This document shows positions 45,048 through 56,056 of a stretch of DNA of 64,000 nucleotides, piece by piece. The position numbers were made by a program, and so were the translations under genes. The notes under the pieces were generated by a model. That model was not told where the DNA came from, did not search any database, and was given only the letters and a program-made list of their open reading frames with translations. Source of the DNA: Daucus carota subsp. sativus (lineage: Eukaryota > Streptophyta > Magnoliopsida > Apiales > Apiaceae); NCBI RefSeq assembly GCF_001625215.2, contig NC_030386.2, positions 24,894,545 through 24,958,544 on the forward strand. Direction: 5' to 3'. Every line of letters starts with the position of its first letter. Position 1 is the stretch's first letter.

Positions 45048-48000
45048 ATGAGGAGAAATTGGTTAATTTTACTCCTGATTTTAGTTGTTTTCTTTGTTGG
45101 GTGCTCCTCAGCTTCATCCTCTCCTCCTGCAAGTGAGTAAATAATCAATTTCATACTGTTTTTTAGTACTAAATGTGTGTATTTTTTTGTTTTAATTATT
45201 TCATTCATATTTCACATCTGTGTTTTGATTGTTGCTGTTTTGTAGAAATTGTTAGTGGGGTTGTCTCAAAAGTTGTTTCACTTCTACTTAGATGGCTCTG
45301 GTCACTAACATCTAACAAACCAACAGGTGCATTGTACAAACTCCAGTTTCAAGTTTTCTCTGTTTTTGTTTTTCTTGATGTTGGAAATTTTTATGTGTAT
45401 ATATGTTTGGGGGTGAGTTAAGTGACTAATGGGGTTGTGAGAATTGCAGCTCTTTCTGGCCGCTCGAAGATGAAATTTGAAGGTGGTTACACTGTAGAGA
45501 CTGTTTTCGATGGAAGCAAACTTGGAATTGAGCCTTACAGTGTAGAGGTTTCCCCATCAGGGGACCTTCTGGTGTTGGATTCTGCAAATAGTAATACTCC
45601 CTCTGTTTCAAATTAGATGTCCACTTTAAAAAAATCACACAGTTTAAGAAAAGTGGTTATTCACATATTAATTGCATTAAATGATCAAAATATGTGGAGT
45701 GAGATTGATCTAGGAAATAGGAATAAGAGATATGTGGAGTAGAATTGACTTTGAAAATATGATTTTGCATTGAAAGTTGAAGTGGACAAGTAATTTGAAA
45801 CAAAAAATTTTCTTGAAAGTGGACATGTAAATTGAAACGGAGGGAGTATCTATAAAATCTCAACACCGTTGTCCCGATGTAAGTTAATATGCTGATTCCC
45901 TTTGTTGTATACTAGATTATCAATGAAAACCATTGATCATATAATATGCTTGCAAAGCAATTACTCTTTAAAGAGAAAGTCTGTTATTTTTATTCTATTG
46001 TAATTGTGTTCAGTAATTCTGGTTTGAGCTGTAGTGTGTAATTGTTTAGATGAATTGACCATGTGAAAGAACTAGGGCTACAGTCGCAAGTTGGTGACTG
46101 TTTATGCACATTAAATTTCATAACAACATTACAATTTTTTCTTTTACTCTCTTTTTGTTTATGGGGAAAGTAAGTCCATCCGTTGTTTTTCTATTCTAAG
46201 GCTCTAGTTAAGATTGCATCCCGACCTTCAATCAGCTCATTGATATTAAACCAAGTCCACATTACGTTGCTAATTATTAAGTGGCCCTTTCCGTAAGGTC
46301 TTAGAGAATGGCCCTTTCCAGGATCTTATATTCTAACATTCCCCCTCACTCGAGAGCCCATTTATGGGTCGAAGAGTGGATCACGGGCGCTCATCTTTGG
46401 AGCATTAATTTGCCATTCGTGCCACTATAAATTGTGAGAATATTGGGGGTGGCAGGGATCGAACCCGAGTCCTCTGCCAACCTGGCTCTGATACCATGTT
46501 AAGGAACCAGTTACTCTAAAACCTCAAGGTCTTAGAGAATGGCCCTTTCCAGGATCTTATATTCTAACAAATGGTATACTACATGAAAGTCATTAATCAC
46601 TTTCATTTTAGAACTCTTTTAGTTAACGACTACCGCCAGCTTTTCATAATTAGTTAACTTTGAAACTATGTGGTTTTTTAAACTTTGTTGATTTTAGTGA
46701 ACACAGAAAGCTAGTTTGCACTTGCCATGAAAACTATCACTTGTACTTAATATGAGGATAATTATACTTAAGCTTTTTACACTGTTGATTTTCAGTCTGT
46801 GATCTCTTTCTTTTGCTCCGGCGGATAATTTGATTTTGTAATGTATAAGAAACGCTTATTGATTTGCATTATGTAGCTGCAGAAATATTTATTTTAACAG
46901 GAGCAAGTTGTTTTTGTGAAAAATCATTTTCTTTTCAGAGCTACGTCACCACTCAAATTTTCTATAAATTTTCTGCAGATAGCAGACCAAAGCTTGTAGC
47001 TGGCTCATCTGAAGGTTACTCTGGCCATGTGGATGGAAAGCCAAGAGAAGCAAGATTGAACCACCCAAAAGGGCATACCATTGATGAGAGAGGAAATATT
47101 TATGTTGCAGACACCACTAATATGGCAATTAGGAAGATCAGTGATGCAGGTGACTTGAGTACTAAGAATTTACTTATTTACTGATTGGAAACACCTGCAT
47201 TATAAGTCTTCTTACCATGATACAGCCAAAACAAATACAATCATATGGAGATCAGCAAAGCAAGTTTATATTTAAAAACAGATGTCTTTTTTCTATGTAT
47301 CCAGGGGTTGTGACGATTGCAGGAGGGACATTGTCTCGAGGGGGAGGTCATGTTGATGGTCCAAGTGAAGATGCAAAATTCTCAAATGATTTTGATGTGG
47401 TTTATGTTGGAAGCACTTGTTCTCTTTTGGTTGTTGACAGGGGAAATCAAGCAATTCGTGAGATTCAACTCAATGATGATGAGTGTTCCCAAAAGTATGA
47501 TGGAGATCTTAATTTAGGTACACATAAAAAAAATATTCACATACTTTTATACAACATTCACATGAAACTGAATGTAAAATTTCGAATAATGTATATATGA
47601 AATTGATGATTGTAGGCATAGCAGTTCTTGCTGCAGCAGGATTTTTCGGATACATGATGGCTCTGTTACAACGTAGGCTTATAGCCATGTTTTCGTCCCC
47701 CGACTCCTACCATGTAAGAAACCAATGCCATGGTGTACTTGTCTGTTCTGTTTTCTACACTTCATTAGCTAGGCAATGTGCTTATTTCTACATCCATCCC
47801 ATTTAGATGTTAAATCTGTAAGTGTAAAGGAGAGGTGTTAGGAGGATTAGGATATCCCAGTAGCGCATCTACTCCAAAATCTAGGATCGATATAAGTTTA
47901 TTTAGCTTCCTTTATTATGTATCTATGCTTTGTAACACGTTGAGCTTATACATATTCCCACTTAAACTTCTTCTTTATTTCTTCCTGCAGGAACATAGAG

Positions 48001-48713
48001 ATTCATTAAAGGGTTTCCCTCCTGCACCATATCAGAAGCCTCCTGTATCAGTTAGGCGTCCCTTAATTCCAGCTGAACATGAACATGAACCCGAGAGAGA
48101 AGAAGGCTTTTTTGGTTCATTACATAAGCTTTTAATAAACACCAGCTCGTCTGTAGTTGAACTCTTTGGAGGATTATTCTCAGGGTTTAGAAAACCAGTG
48201 CATCCTGTCCAACAACAATATTACCAGCAATTGAGCAGACATGCTAACACTTGGCCCGTGCAAGAAAGCTTTGTCATTCCAAATGGAGATGCACCACCTC
48301 CATTAGAAAGAAGAGACCCAACTCCACGAAAAACCTACCAATCTACTACAAAGGACATGGAGAAAAGTCGGCAATATAAGCAAAACCAGTCTTTTTATGG
48401 TGGGTGGAATGGAGATTTTCGTCAGCAACAACAGTTCCAGCAGCATATGCAACAGCAGCAGCAGCAGCTATACCAACATTTGCAGCAACAGCAACATAAA
48501 CAGATTCAACAGCACCATCAGAGACACCAGTCATCTAGTCCTCAGACATACTATGAGCAAAACTGCGAGACAAATGAGATCGTATTTGGAGCAGTCCAAG
48601 AACATGATGGGAGGCATGAAGCTGTTGTCATCAAGGCTCTCGACTATGCAGATCCTAAGAGCAGTAATATTCGATCCCGGTATAATTATACGGGTTACTC
48701 GTATGGTTATTGA
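45048..48713 (+). CDS. NHL-repeat membrane protein with a MITE in exon 3
   Basis: Exons: 45048-45132, 45246-45326, 45450-45878 (with the MITE inside), 46979-47149, 47305-47517, 47616-47713, 47991-48713; 515 aa if the MITE is ignored. It follows plant NHL-domain proteins such as Arabidopsis At1g70280. Residues 1-22 form a signal peptide, then KIVSGVVSK, NHL beta-propeller repeats (EPYSVEVSPSGDLLVLDS; HPKGHTIDERGNIYVADT), and a transmembrane helix in exon 6 (VLAAAGFFGYMMALL). The cytosolic tail has a Gln/His-rich tract (about 48425-48535). Function is unknown in this family. The Stowaway at 45597-45846 puts a stop (TAG 45614-45616) in the frame. Removing MITE plus one TA restores the family sequence NSNIYKIS exactly, so the gene was intact before insertion. 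Splicing 45591-45842 out would also keep the frame. Confidence 0.85.
45597..45846. mobile_element. Stowaway MITE inside NHL exon 3 (250 bp)
   Basis: Termini CTCCCTCTGTTTC and GAAACGGAGGGAG, flanked by TA at 45595-45596 and 45847-45848. MITE plus one TA is 252 bp, a multiple of three. It lies in the codons for Ser-Asn of the NHL repeat. This copy has a different interior (paired AGTGGACA/TGTCCACTTT-type arms) from copies A and B, so it belongs to another Stowaway family. Confidence 0.93.
46295..46569 (-). mobile_element. TRIM-type miniature LTR retrotransposon, 3' LTR truncated
   Basis: Minus-strand order: 5' LTR complement(46497..46569), 73 bp, from TGTTAGAATATAAG to TTCCTTAACA. Directly after it comes a primer-binding site TGGTATCAGAGCC complementary to initiator tRNA-Met (46484-46496). 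A ~135-bp non-coding interior follows, then a purine tract GTGAGGGGGAA (46339-46349) and the first 44 bp of a 3' LTR (46295-46338), identical to the 5' LTR. The rest of the 3' LTR is missing. It lies in intron 3 of the NHL gene, antisense to it. Confidence 0.8.
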
Positions 48714-49460
48714 TCTTTCTTGAATCTACTTTCAAAATGTAGTATGAACTTGTACTAGGTATAAAGAAACCAATTTAGAACATTAAGTTAGTAGCAAAAT
48801 TATCTCCTTGCAGAGTCTCCTATATATTTCTTCAGCAAAGCAGTTTTCGCTGAGTAATGAATGTAAAAATAAAATAAAATAATAAACACAGACTGAGGAA
48901 TCCCCTGAGAAAAAACCAGTGGCTTCAAGAAGTTGTAACCAATCTAGATACTAAATAAAAAATAATAAAAAAACAACTGCTGCTTGTTAGAGTTGCTTTA
49001 TGTTTATCACAGTAATGGCTACTACTGCTGCTTGTTAGAGTTGATCTTTTTAAAAAGTCTTCACAAAATGTCAAGCTGTATGATTTCATCTTCAGTCTTC
49101 ACAGAATTAAATTATGTTGTCAGTTAATCTCATCTCATTGGAAATGTCAACATTTTACAAGTGAAAGTTGCCTCGACAGGGAATGGCCGAATGGCCAATG
49201 GATAATCTCTTATCCTAGTACTGTATTCAAGCCAGATAATTTTGTCCTGATATTTTCAGTATTTGGGGCGGCACGGTCATCGAGAATAAATGGTCTTGGT
49301 CACAACAATGCAGGTAACAATGGGCAGAGCCGCAGATGAGATAAAAACGATATCCCATTACCCATGTCCCGTTCTTCTTCGGAAACAAAATCTTTTTTTT
49401 TTTTAATAAAACAAAATCTTTTTAAAGTAAGTTATAATGTTATATTTTATATAAGTCCGA
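48714..49460. other. NHL gene 3' flank, partly duplicated downstream
   Basis: It contains the 3' UTR. Segments around 49060-49330 reappear in diverged form at 52275-52600, showing that the local duplication covered more than the gene. Confidence 0.6.
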
Positions 49461-50894
49461 GGGGTCATTTGTTTACTTCTTAATGAAGCTGAATGACTGT
49501 AATCTTAATGTATCAGATCTTTCAGACTGTTTGACAAATATTTTAAATTCTAAGAATGATTCATACGCGACCGGAATCGGTCAGCTCAAAATTCTGGCTG
49601 AGCCATTTAGGAAAGACGCGAGCAGGTATCTTGTCTTTCCTTTACCACTTTACACAGTCTTGCCTCTATTTATAATACTTTTATTTTGGGAAATCTACAA
49701 AACTACCTACCTTTTCTTTTATTGTTTTTCAAAAATACTACCTTCCAGAATTATTTTTAAAAATACTTTTTCATAAAATTTTTTTTCAAAAATACTGTTT
49801 GCAACTTTTGCAACCTCATTTGCAACTGCAGGCGGCGCCAGCCGTGTTGCAACCTCTTTTACAACTTCATATGCAACTTCATATATATATATATATATAT
49901 CGATTCCGAAAATGAGGTCGAAAATGACATTTGAAAACTGGAACTTGAAATCAGGATTTGTAATTGCATATATGGTTGTATTCAGTTGCATATGGTTGCA
50001 TTCAGTTGATTCTATTGTAATCTAATGGCCCCGCCAGGGGCACACCATACATCTGTTGTTACTTACAGTTTTCAGTTGCATTTAGTTGCAACTGAGGTTG
50101 CAAATGAAGTTGCAAAAGTTGCAACTGCAGTTGCAACCTCATTTGCAACTTTTGCAACCTCATTTACAACTATATATAGTTTTCAGTTGCATTTAGTTGC
50201 AACCTCATTTGCAACTTTTGCAACCTCATTTGCAACTTTTGCAACTTACAGTTTTCAGTTGAACTAGTTGCAATTGCAGTTGCAACAGTTGCAACTTTCC
50301 ATTTTTATTTGCAACTTTTGCAACCTCATTTGCAACTTTTGCAAACTCATTTGCAACCTCATTTGCAACTTTTACGGCTGTGCCGCCCAAGGTTGCAAAT
50401 GAGGTTGCAAAAGTTGCAAATCGTATTTTTGAAAAAAAAAAATTATGAAAAGGTATTTTTAAAAACAATGAAAAAGATGGTAGTATTTTTAAAAAAATAA
50501 TTTTACAGATGCGTATTTTTGAAAAGATCCCTTTTATTTTCATTATATTATTTTTTTTATATTTAAATAGCTAGATTGAGCATGTGTTCTATTCAATTTT
50601 ATTTTGCATAAAATTTTAATTCAAATAATTAAATAAGATTTTGCATAAACAAAAATAAAAATCACATTATTTGGTAATACTTTTTATTTTATTGCATAAA
50701 TTTAAAATAAAACATATTAATATTTTATAATTATTATTTATTTATGAGGATAAAATATAAATTTGTTCAGATTTCCGAAATATGCATATATCAGATGATA
50801 TTATTCATTCATCTTTCAGATAACTTATTCTTTCATATGTTTCAGATATATTAACCATTAAGATATTTTAGATTCAGATCTGTCAAATGACCCC
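49461..50894. mobile_element. Outer foldback element hosting a MULE-like insertion
   Basis: Ends GGGGTCATTTG and CAAATGACCCC are perfect inverted partners; further inward, AGATCT/TCAGA blocks and CTTAATG also pair. Flanks (CGA left, TAA right) show no convincing duplication, so the class is open (Harbinger-like is possible). The 842-bp element at 49690-50531 is nested in it. Confidence 0.6.
49690..50531. mobile_element. Mutator-like foldback element, TTTGCAAC family copy 2 (842 bp)
   Basis: Same ends as copy 1 (GGGAAATCTACAAAACTACC ... AAAAGATCCC), flanked by a perfect 9-bp duplication TTTTATTTT (49681-49689 and 50532-50540). Shorter than copy 1: it lacks the left arm of the central inverted repeat and has a short AT run. 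Confidence 0.88.
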
Positions 50895-51639
50895 TAATGA
50901 AAATAATTATATAAAAATAAATTGAACGGAGGGAGTGTTATACTACTGTCGACAGACATGAGCCAAATAGGAAGCAGCTTCATATCTGTTGATAGTCCCC
51001 CATGTTCTCAGAGAGTTGGAGTGTCAAATTTCATATACTAGCAACATCTGATTCTTGTGTTTTCTATTGTCCATTTTCGTATCGAAACTTGTCTGATGCA
51101 ATATTGGTAAAATAAAACTACTAGGCAAATTAAAAATTCAGATAAAATTTATCAGAATAACTGAAGTGCATATAAGTTTCTTATTACATTCAGTAATCGA
51201 ATAATGAAAGATAAACGAAGTATCCCTCAACTCTATGTTAAGGATGCACATATGTTTCGTCCTGTTGGTGATCAACATTGGCATGTCCAATCCCTAGAAT
51301 CCTTAATCCAAGCCCATTGGGCAACTATTTTTCCAAAAATTTGTCGATTTTCTTCGTGCTTATTTTTGTCACTTAAAAAAAAGGAATAAATGAGACTATT
51401 TTAAAGCATACACAATTTTTAATCAAAATATATAAAAATCTATAAAAATAAAAATTATAGACATTTATAAAAATCTCAGCTCCAATGAAATCGATATTCT
51501 CTTTGATTACATTTGTCGAATTTTTAGAGACACGGTCAAACCTACACCCCTACTAATTTCCATTCGTTATGCTGTAAAATTCAGAGAAAGATGACCAAGA
51601 TTTTGTATAATGATTGTGGGTATCTTGTGAATTGAAATT
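50895..51639. other. Intergenic, Stowaway remnant only
   Basis: GAACGGAGGGAGTG near 50923-50937 looks like one Stowaway end without a partner. No gene recognised. Confidence 0.45.
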
Positions 51640-51953
51640 CTTGTTTCGATCCTCCAGAAAATAGGATCTGCGCTAACGTCAATTTTGGATTTGAGGAAAA
51701 GGGTTCAAATCATTCAATTGGCGGAGGATTTCGCGACACATGTAAGTCTCATGTAATAAAATCATGGGCGAAGGTACTATTTTCACGGATGTCACACAAT
51801 ATTTTATCTTGCACTAAGTCGGGGGTCTTCACGGAAATAGCCTCCTTACTCTTTGAGAATAAGGGCATCGTCTGCAGACATTTTACCCTCACTAGACCAT
51901 GCTCTAAGCGGGATATACTGGGTATATTTGGTTTGGTTTGGTTTGGTTAAAAC
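51640..51953 (+). mobile_element. TS-like tRNA-derived SINE
   Basis: A B-box-like GGGTTCAAATC lies at about 51702. The 3' part has AATAGCCTCCTTACTCTTTG, then GGGCATCGTCTGCAGACATT, CTAGACCATG and GGGATATACTGGGTAT. It ends in TTGGT repeats, close to the tail of TS-type SINEs known from asterids. The A box is degraded and no duplication was identified, so the start is approximate. Confidence 0.6.
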
Positions 51954-51956
51954 ATG

Positions 51957-52640
51957 GGCTTATAGCCATGTTTTCGTTCCCCGACTCCCACCATGTAAGA
52001 AACCAAATGTCATCAAGAACTCGACGGGAGGCGTGAAGCTATTATCATCAAGGCTCTCAACCATGCAGATCCTAAGAGCAGTAATCAGAATATCTGATCG
52101 CGGTAAAATTATATGGGTTACTCATATTGTTATTAATCTCTCTTAAATGTGTACTAACTTCTTAAGAGTCATATATTTTATATTATATTTAAGAATTAAT
52201 AGGAGGTTTTTGGAGACGCTCAAATGACTACTACTATTATAACAAGAAGTTAGAAACCCCCGATATTTGTTTATAAGTCTTCAGGAATGTCAAGTTGTAT
52301 CATCTCATCTTCTTTACTGAGGTGAATTGTGTTGGCAGTTACTCTCATTCATTGAAATTCAGTATAAATATTTTACAAGTGAAAGTAACCTTGAGAAAGT
52401 GGAGGAACCGAGTGAGCAGTGGATAATTTTTTTACTGTATCCAGGAAATATTATATCCTAATATTGACAGTAATAGTATTTTGGTATTGCAGATCATCAA
52501 AAATAAATGATCCTTGATTATAACAATGCATGCAACAACGGGTAGATGAAATGGAAAATGATAACCGTACCACTACTTTATTACTGTTAGATAGGAAACA
52601 GACAACCATGAGTTTCCACTTTTCATATTTCACATGTTCT
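51957..52640 (+). pseudogene. Decayed duplicate of the NHL gene 3' part
   Basis: 51957-52013 matches the end of NHL exon 6 and its donor (GCTTATAGCCATGTTTTCG...CATGTAAGAAACC). Sequence then jumps to the last part of exon 7 (52014-52150, matching 48597-48730 with frame breaks) and continues into matching 3' flank up to about 52620. Most of intron 6 and exon 7 is deleted. It is non-functional. Confidence 0.85.
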
Positions 52641-53084
52641 CAGAGAGTCCCTTCCTGGATACTTTTGAAATGAAAGAGAGAAATGAGACTTTTTTTGTTA
52701 TAAACGAGAGGAAGAGAAAGAGAGAATTTTTTTTTCATGAGTGTTGTGACACTACAAACTTTGAATTATTGCAAGGATACTATTTGTCTAGCTTTTTTTA
52801 CTTTATTGTTTGTTCAGCTCTAATTATAGGTTCATTGCCAGTTGCATCATAAACCAAATAAAACATACTTTTATTTAAATACAACATAAAAGGTTACAAT
52901 AAGTTCAAAATAAATGCAAAAATAATATTACTTAAAACACATAAACAAACATATTGAAACTGAGTAAGGTCGACGGCTCGAGACTCCTTGTCTCACTCTT
53001 CATCCTCTTTGTAACAGTGTTTTAATTTTTGTGGTCTTTACTAGCATTTTCCTCCATTTCAATGCATAGTTCTTTTGCATGTAA

Positions 53085-53540
53085 TCATTGGAGATGCTTT
53101 TCATATTCAACATCATCCTGGTTCTGAATACTTTTCACTTTCATCTCGTATTGTAAAAAAATTTCTAGCAACATGACCAACCACTGCTTTTCCATAATCT
53201 TTCTTTGAATATAAGCATGATTTATGTTCATATCTTTCTCATAATAATACCTTTTTAAAGGCTGATTCACTCCATAATCACGTTCAGTGTGATACCCATC
53301 TCTAGTTAGTACCCAATCTTTATCCTTTCCTGTTTCTCGGTTCTTTAGCAGTAGCAGCTTTGCCGCGAACTTCAACTTCTTATCCTCCTTTTTTGCTGCC
53401 AGTTCCAGAACTTTCTTTCTTTTTATACACCTCCACTCCATTTTCATACACCCTCATCCGGTTCCTCATTAAGAAGTTTTCAGACTCTACATCATTTGCA
53501 AGCCTGCTCCTCATATCCATATACCGCCAATTGTATTGAC
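53085..53540 (-). pseudogene. Unrecognised coding-like minus-strand ORF, probably a gene fragment
   Basis: An open frame of 120 codons (53085-53447) has protein-like charged composition (DWVLTRDGYHTERDYG, KIMEKQWLVMLLEIFLQYE). A second protein-like stretch in another frame (MRSRLANDVESENFLMRNRM, about 53450-53520) runs into it, suggesting one frameshift. I cannot assign a family. It may be an old gene or transposon fragment. Confidence 0.35.
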
Positions 53541-53707
53541 AGATGATGACAATAATTATTTTATTTTTTCAAAGAGAAAAATACACTTTGTGTACATATA
53601 TTTGGGGTTTTACATCACTTGTAATATTGAAATTCAAAAATCTACACTTGCAATACTTCTTTTCAAGATTTTATCTAGTTTACATAAGTATTGGTGATGG
53701 CGTTGGG

Positions 53708-54458
53708 TAGGGGTGAGCAAAACCGAACCGAACCCGAAAAACCGAACCGTATAATTTCGGTTCGGTTCGATTTTATTTTTTTTCAAAATTTCGGTTAATT
53801 CGGTTTTTCGGTTTAAACCGAAAATAATTTCGGTTCGATTCGGTTTTTGATATTAAATATCGGTTCAAACCGAAATAACCGAACTTTTGTTAAATATAAA
53901 AAAATACATATATTTCATATACATACATTACGTTTAGGTGTCCTGCCGAGTAACCCGAACTCTTTTAAGCCGCACAGCGCCTCTCCTGACCAGAAGTCCA
54001 ATACCACGAATCTAACACCACCAAGCAACGCTACCACAGAAGTGTTTGTTTTCGTATCTGATCTTGGTATGCTATGTCATCTAACCAATATTTGGTTCAC
54101 ACATCTGCAGAAGTGCAAAGGCCGGAGAAATTTCTCGGTGCAGCCGCAGATTGAAACTACTTGTCTTGTGTGTTTCAATATAAACTTTAAACGTCTAGAC
54201 TTTAATTTGCTATTTTTAGTGGTGTATGAATGAAGTGTAGTTTGGTTGATTGTGATTTTTGATTACAAATTGCCATTTACAAGGTGTTTAGAAATTTCGG
54301 TTTTCTAAACCGAAACCGAACCGAAATAATTCGGTTGGTTCGGTTCGGTTTAGAATGGTAATTCGGTTCAGTTCGGTTTCAGGAAAAAACTCAATTCGGT
54401 TTTCGGTTTTTTCGGTTCGGTTTGGTTTTGAACCGAACCGACCGAATGCTCAGCACTA
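53708..54458. mobile_element. hAT element rich in CGGTTCGGTT motifs (751 bp), possible captured sequence
   Basis: Inverted ends TAGGGGTGAGCA and TGCTCAGCACTA, with a perfect 8-bp duplication GCGTTGGG (53700-53707 and 54459-54466). Both ends carry dense ACCGAACCG / CGGTTCGGT subterminal repeats. The middle (about 53935-54200) is different in composition, GC-richer and free of these repeats. It could be a captured host fragment, although no protein is recognisable. Confidence 0.85.
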
Positions 54459-54466
54459 GCGTTGGG

Positions 54467-55470
54467 TTAAAATGTAAACAGATAACATTTGAAGTGCACG
54501 TTGTGTAACTGCACTTTGGACTTTACAAGACTACACTATTGTACTTTCAATAATGCTATTATTGATATCGTTTATTCGTATTTAAACCTAAAGCCGTTAA
54601 CAACATTTGATAGAAATATACAAAATTAGGGGAATCTTGAAGAGCATTATTATAATCGTAGATTTTTAAAGTACACAAGTGTTGTGAAGTCCAAAATATA
54701 AGTATAAAGAATGCACTATTCTATTTTCCGAATCATAAGAAGAAATGAAATGATTATAGTGGTATAAATAAAAAATATACAACTGTTGAAATTATATTCG
54801 ATATAAAAAAAATATAAGCGTTGAATTGTACATGTAATTTTTAAATATAAAGATTTCTTAAGAAAAAGTATATGTATTGTGTACGCCCTTGTCACAGGCG
54901 AACAATATGATTACTTTTTAATAAGTATTTTCAGTTGGGAGAACGGCAAATGAACCGTAAAATAAAATTTTCAAACTATTCGTCATTGCTAAGGACGAAC
55001 ATAATTGAATTATTATAAAATTTTGGTTTTTCCCGTATTCGCTAGCATGAATTTTTGAAAGATTTGTCAAAACTCAAAATGGGTGGTTAGTTTTGTCGGT
55101 TTAATTGATAGAGTACTGGCTACAAAGTGGAGAAAACCATTGAATATGAATAACATTGTTTTTGTATTTTTGTTACACTTACTTAGTATAATTTATATAG
55201 ACTTTCGTGTATCTATTTCATGTTTCATTATACATCAAACCTCATCTCATGTAAAACTGGCAAAAATTATGCTAATTAAATTAAAAATTCAACAAAAAAT
55301 TGTTAGAACAATAAAAGTGCATAATTTCTTATTATATTTAATGACGTAATAAGAAAAGATACAGATTTCGAAAACAAAGGATCATAACAATGAAAAGTCT
55401 AAAATCCATAAACTCATGAAGTAAATAAGTATTCCTCGATTTCGTATAAATGATGTATCAGTGATGTCAA
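54467..55470. other. Intergenic, nothing recognised
   Basis: AT-rich; scattered short ORFs have no family similarity or codon bias. Confidence 0.5.
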
Positions 55471-55475
55471 TGATC

Positions 55476-55790
55476 CACAAGGATGTCAAATCCCCGAATT
55501 TGGTGAAGAATTTTTAATACTAGCCCACAAATAAGGATGTCCAATCCCCGTACTTGACGAAGAATTTTTACTACCAGCCCACATATAAGGATGTCCTATG
55601 CCCGGACTTGGAGAAAATTTTTTAATTCTAGTCCACAAAGTATTAATTTTCTCAAAAGTAGTGCTGCTGGAAGGGGAGTATTTGTTATAAAATTGATCCA
55701 TTATGGGTCTGCCTGCAACAAGGTAAAAAACAAGTTTAAACTCAACAACAACAATATTACAATAGCAAAAAAATTGCTTCTGGAAGCCAT
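55476..55790 (-). pseudogene. Secreted-peptide precursor-like locus with 54-bp repeats and a frameshift
   Basis: From ATG at 55790 the first frame encodes a strong signal peptide (MASRSNFFAIVILLLLSLNL...) but stops at codon 30. The +1 frame continues with RPIMDQFYNKYSPSS and three 18-residue units, KKFSPSPGIGHPYMWAG, KNSSSSTGIGHPYLWAS and KNSSPNSGI, the last cut by TGA where the others have GGA (Gly). The core SPSPGIGHP resembles C-terminally encoded (CEP) or PIP-type peptide hormones, which also end in GxGH, but there is no full CEP consensus. The frames meet at TTGCAG|GCAGACC, which also looks like a splice acceptor. It may be a pseudogene, a gene with an unseen first exon, or a base error. 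Confidence 0.45.
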
Positions 55791-56056
55791 TAGGATTAAA
55801 GATAAATGATATGGGTTTTTCAAATAATCTTGGGGGAGATATGGGTGATAATAGTAACAATTAGTGTATGTATATATAATGGTCATTGGTACAATTAAAT
55901 ACACAGTCCCATTATTTTTCTTGGTTATTGATGTGTTGGGTTTTAAAAGATTCACTGAAATCTTGTAGATATTTTAAACTTTTGAGATATATCGCCTAAA
56001 TTTTGAATTATCCTCCGGGTATTTAGTTAGGATTTTATAAAATATTTTGAAATCTA

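Noticed and set aside
49483-49776. 97-codon plus-strand frame before the second TTTGCAAC element
   Set aside because: It runs across the border of two transposable elements and has no family similarity.
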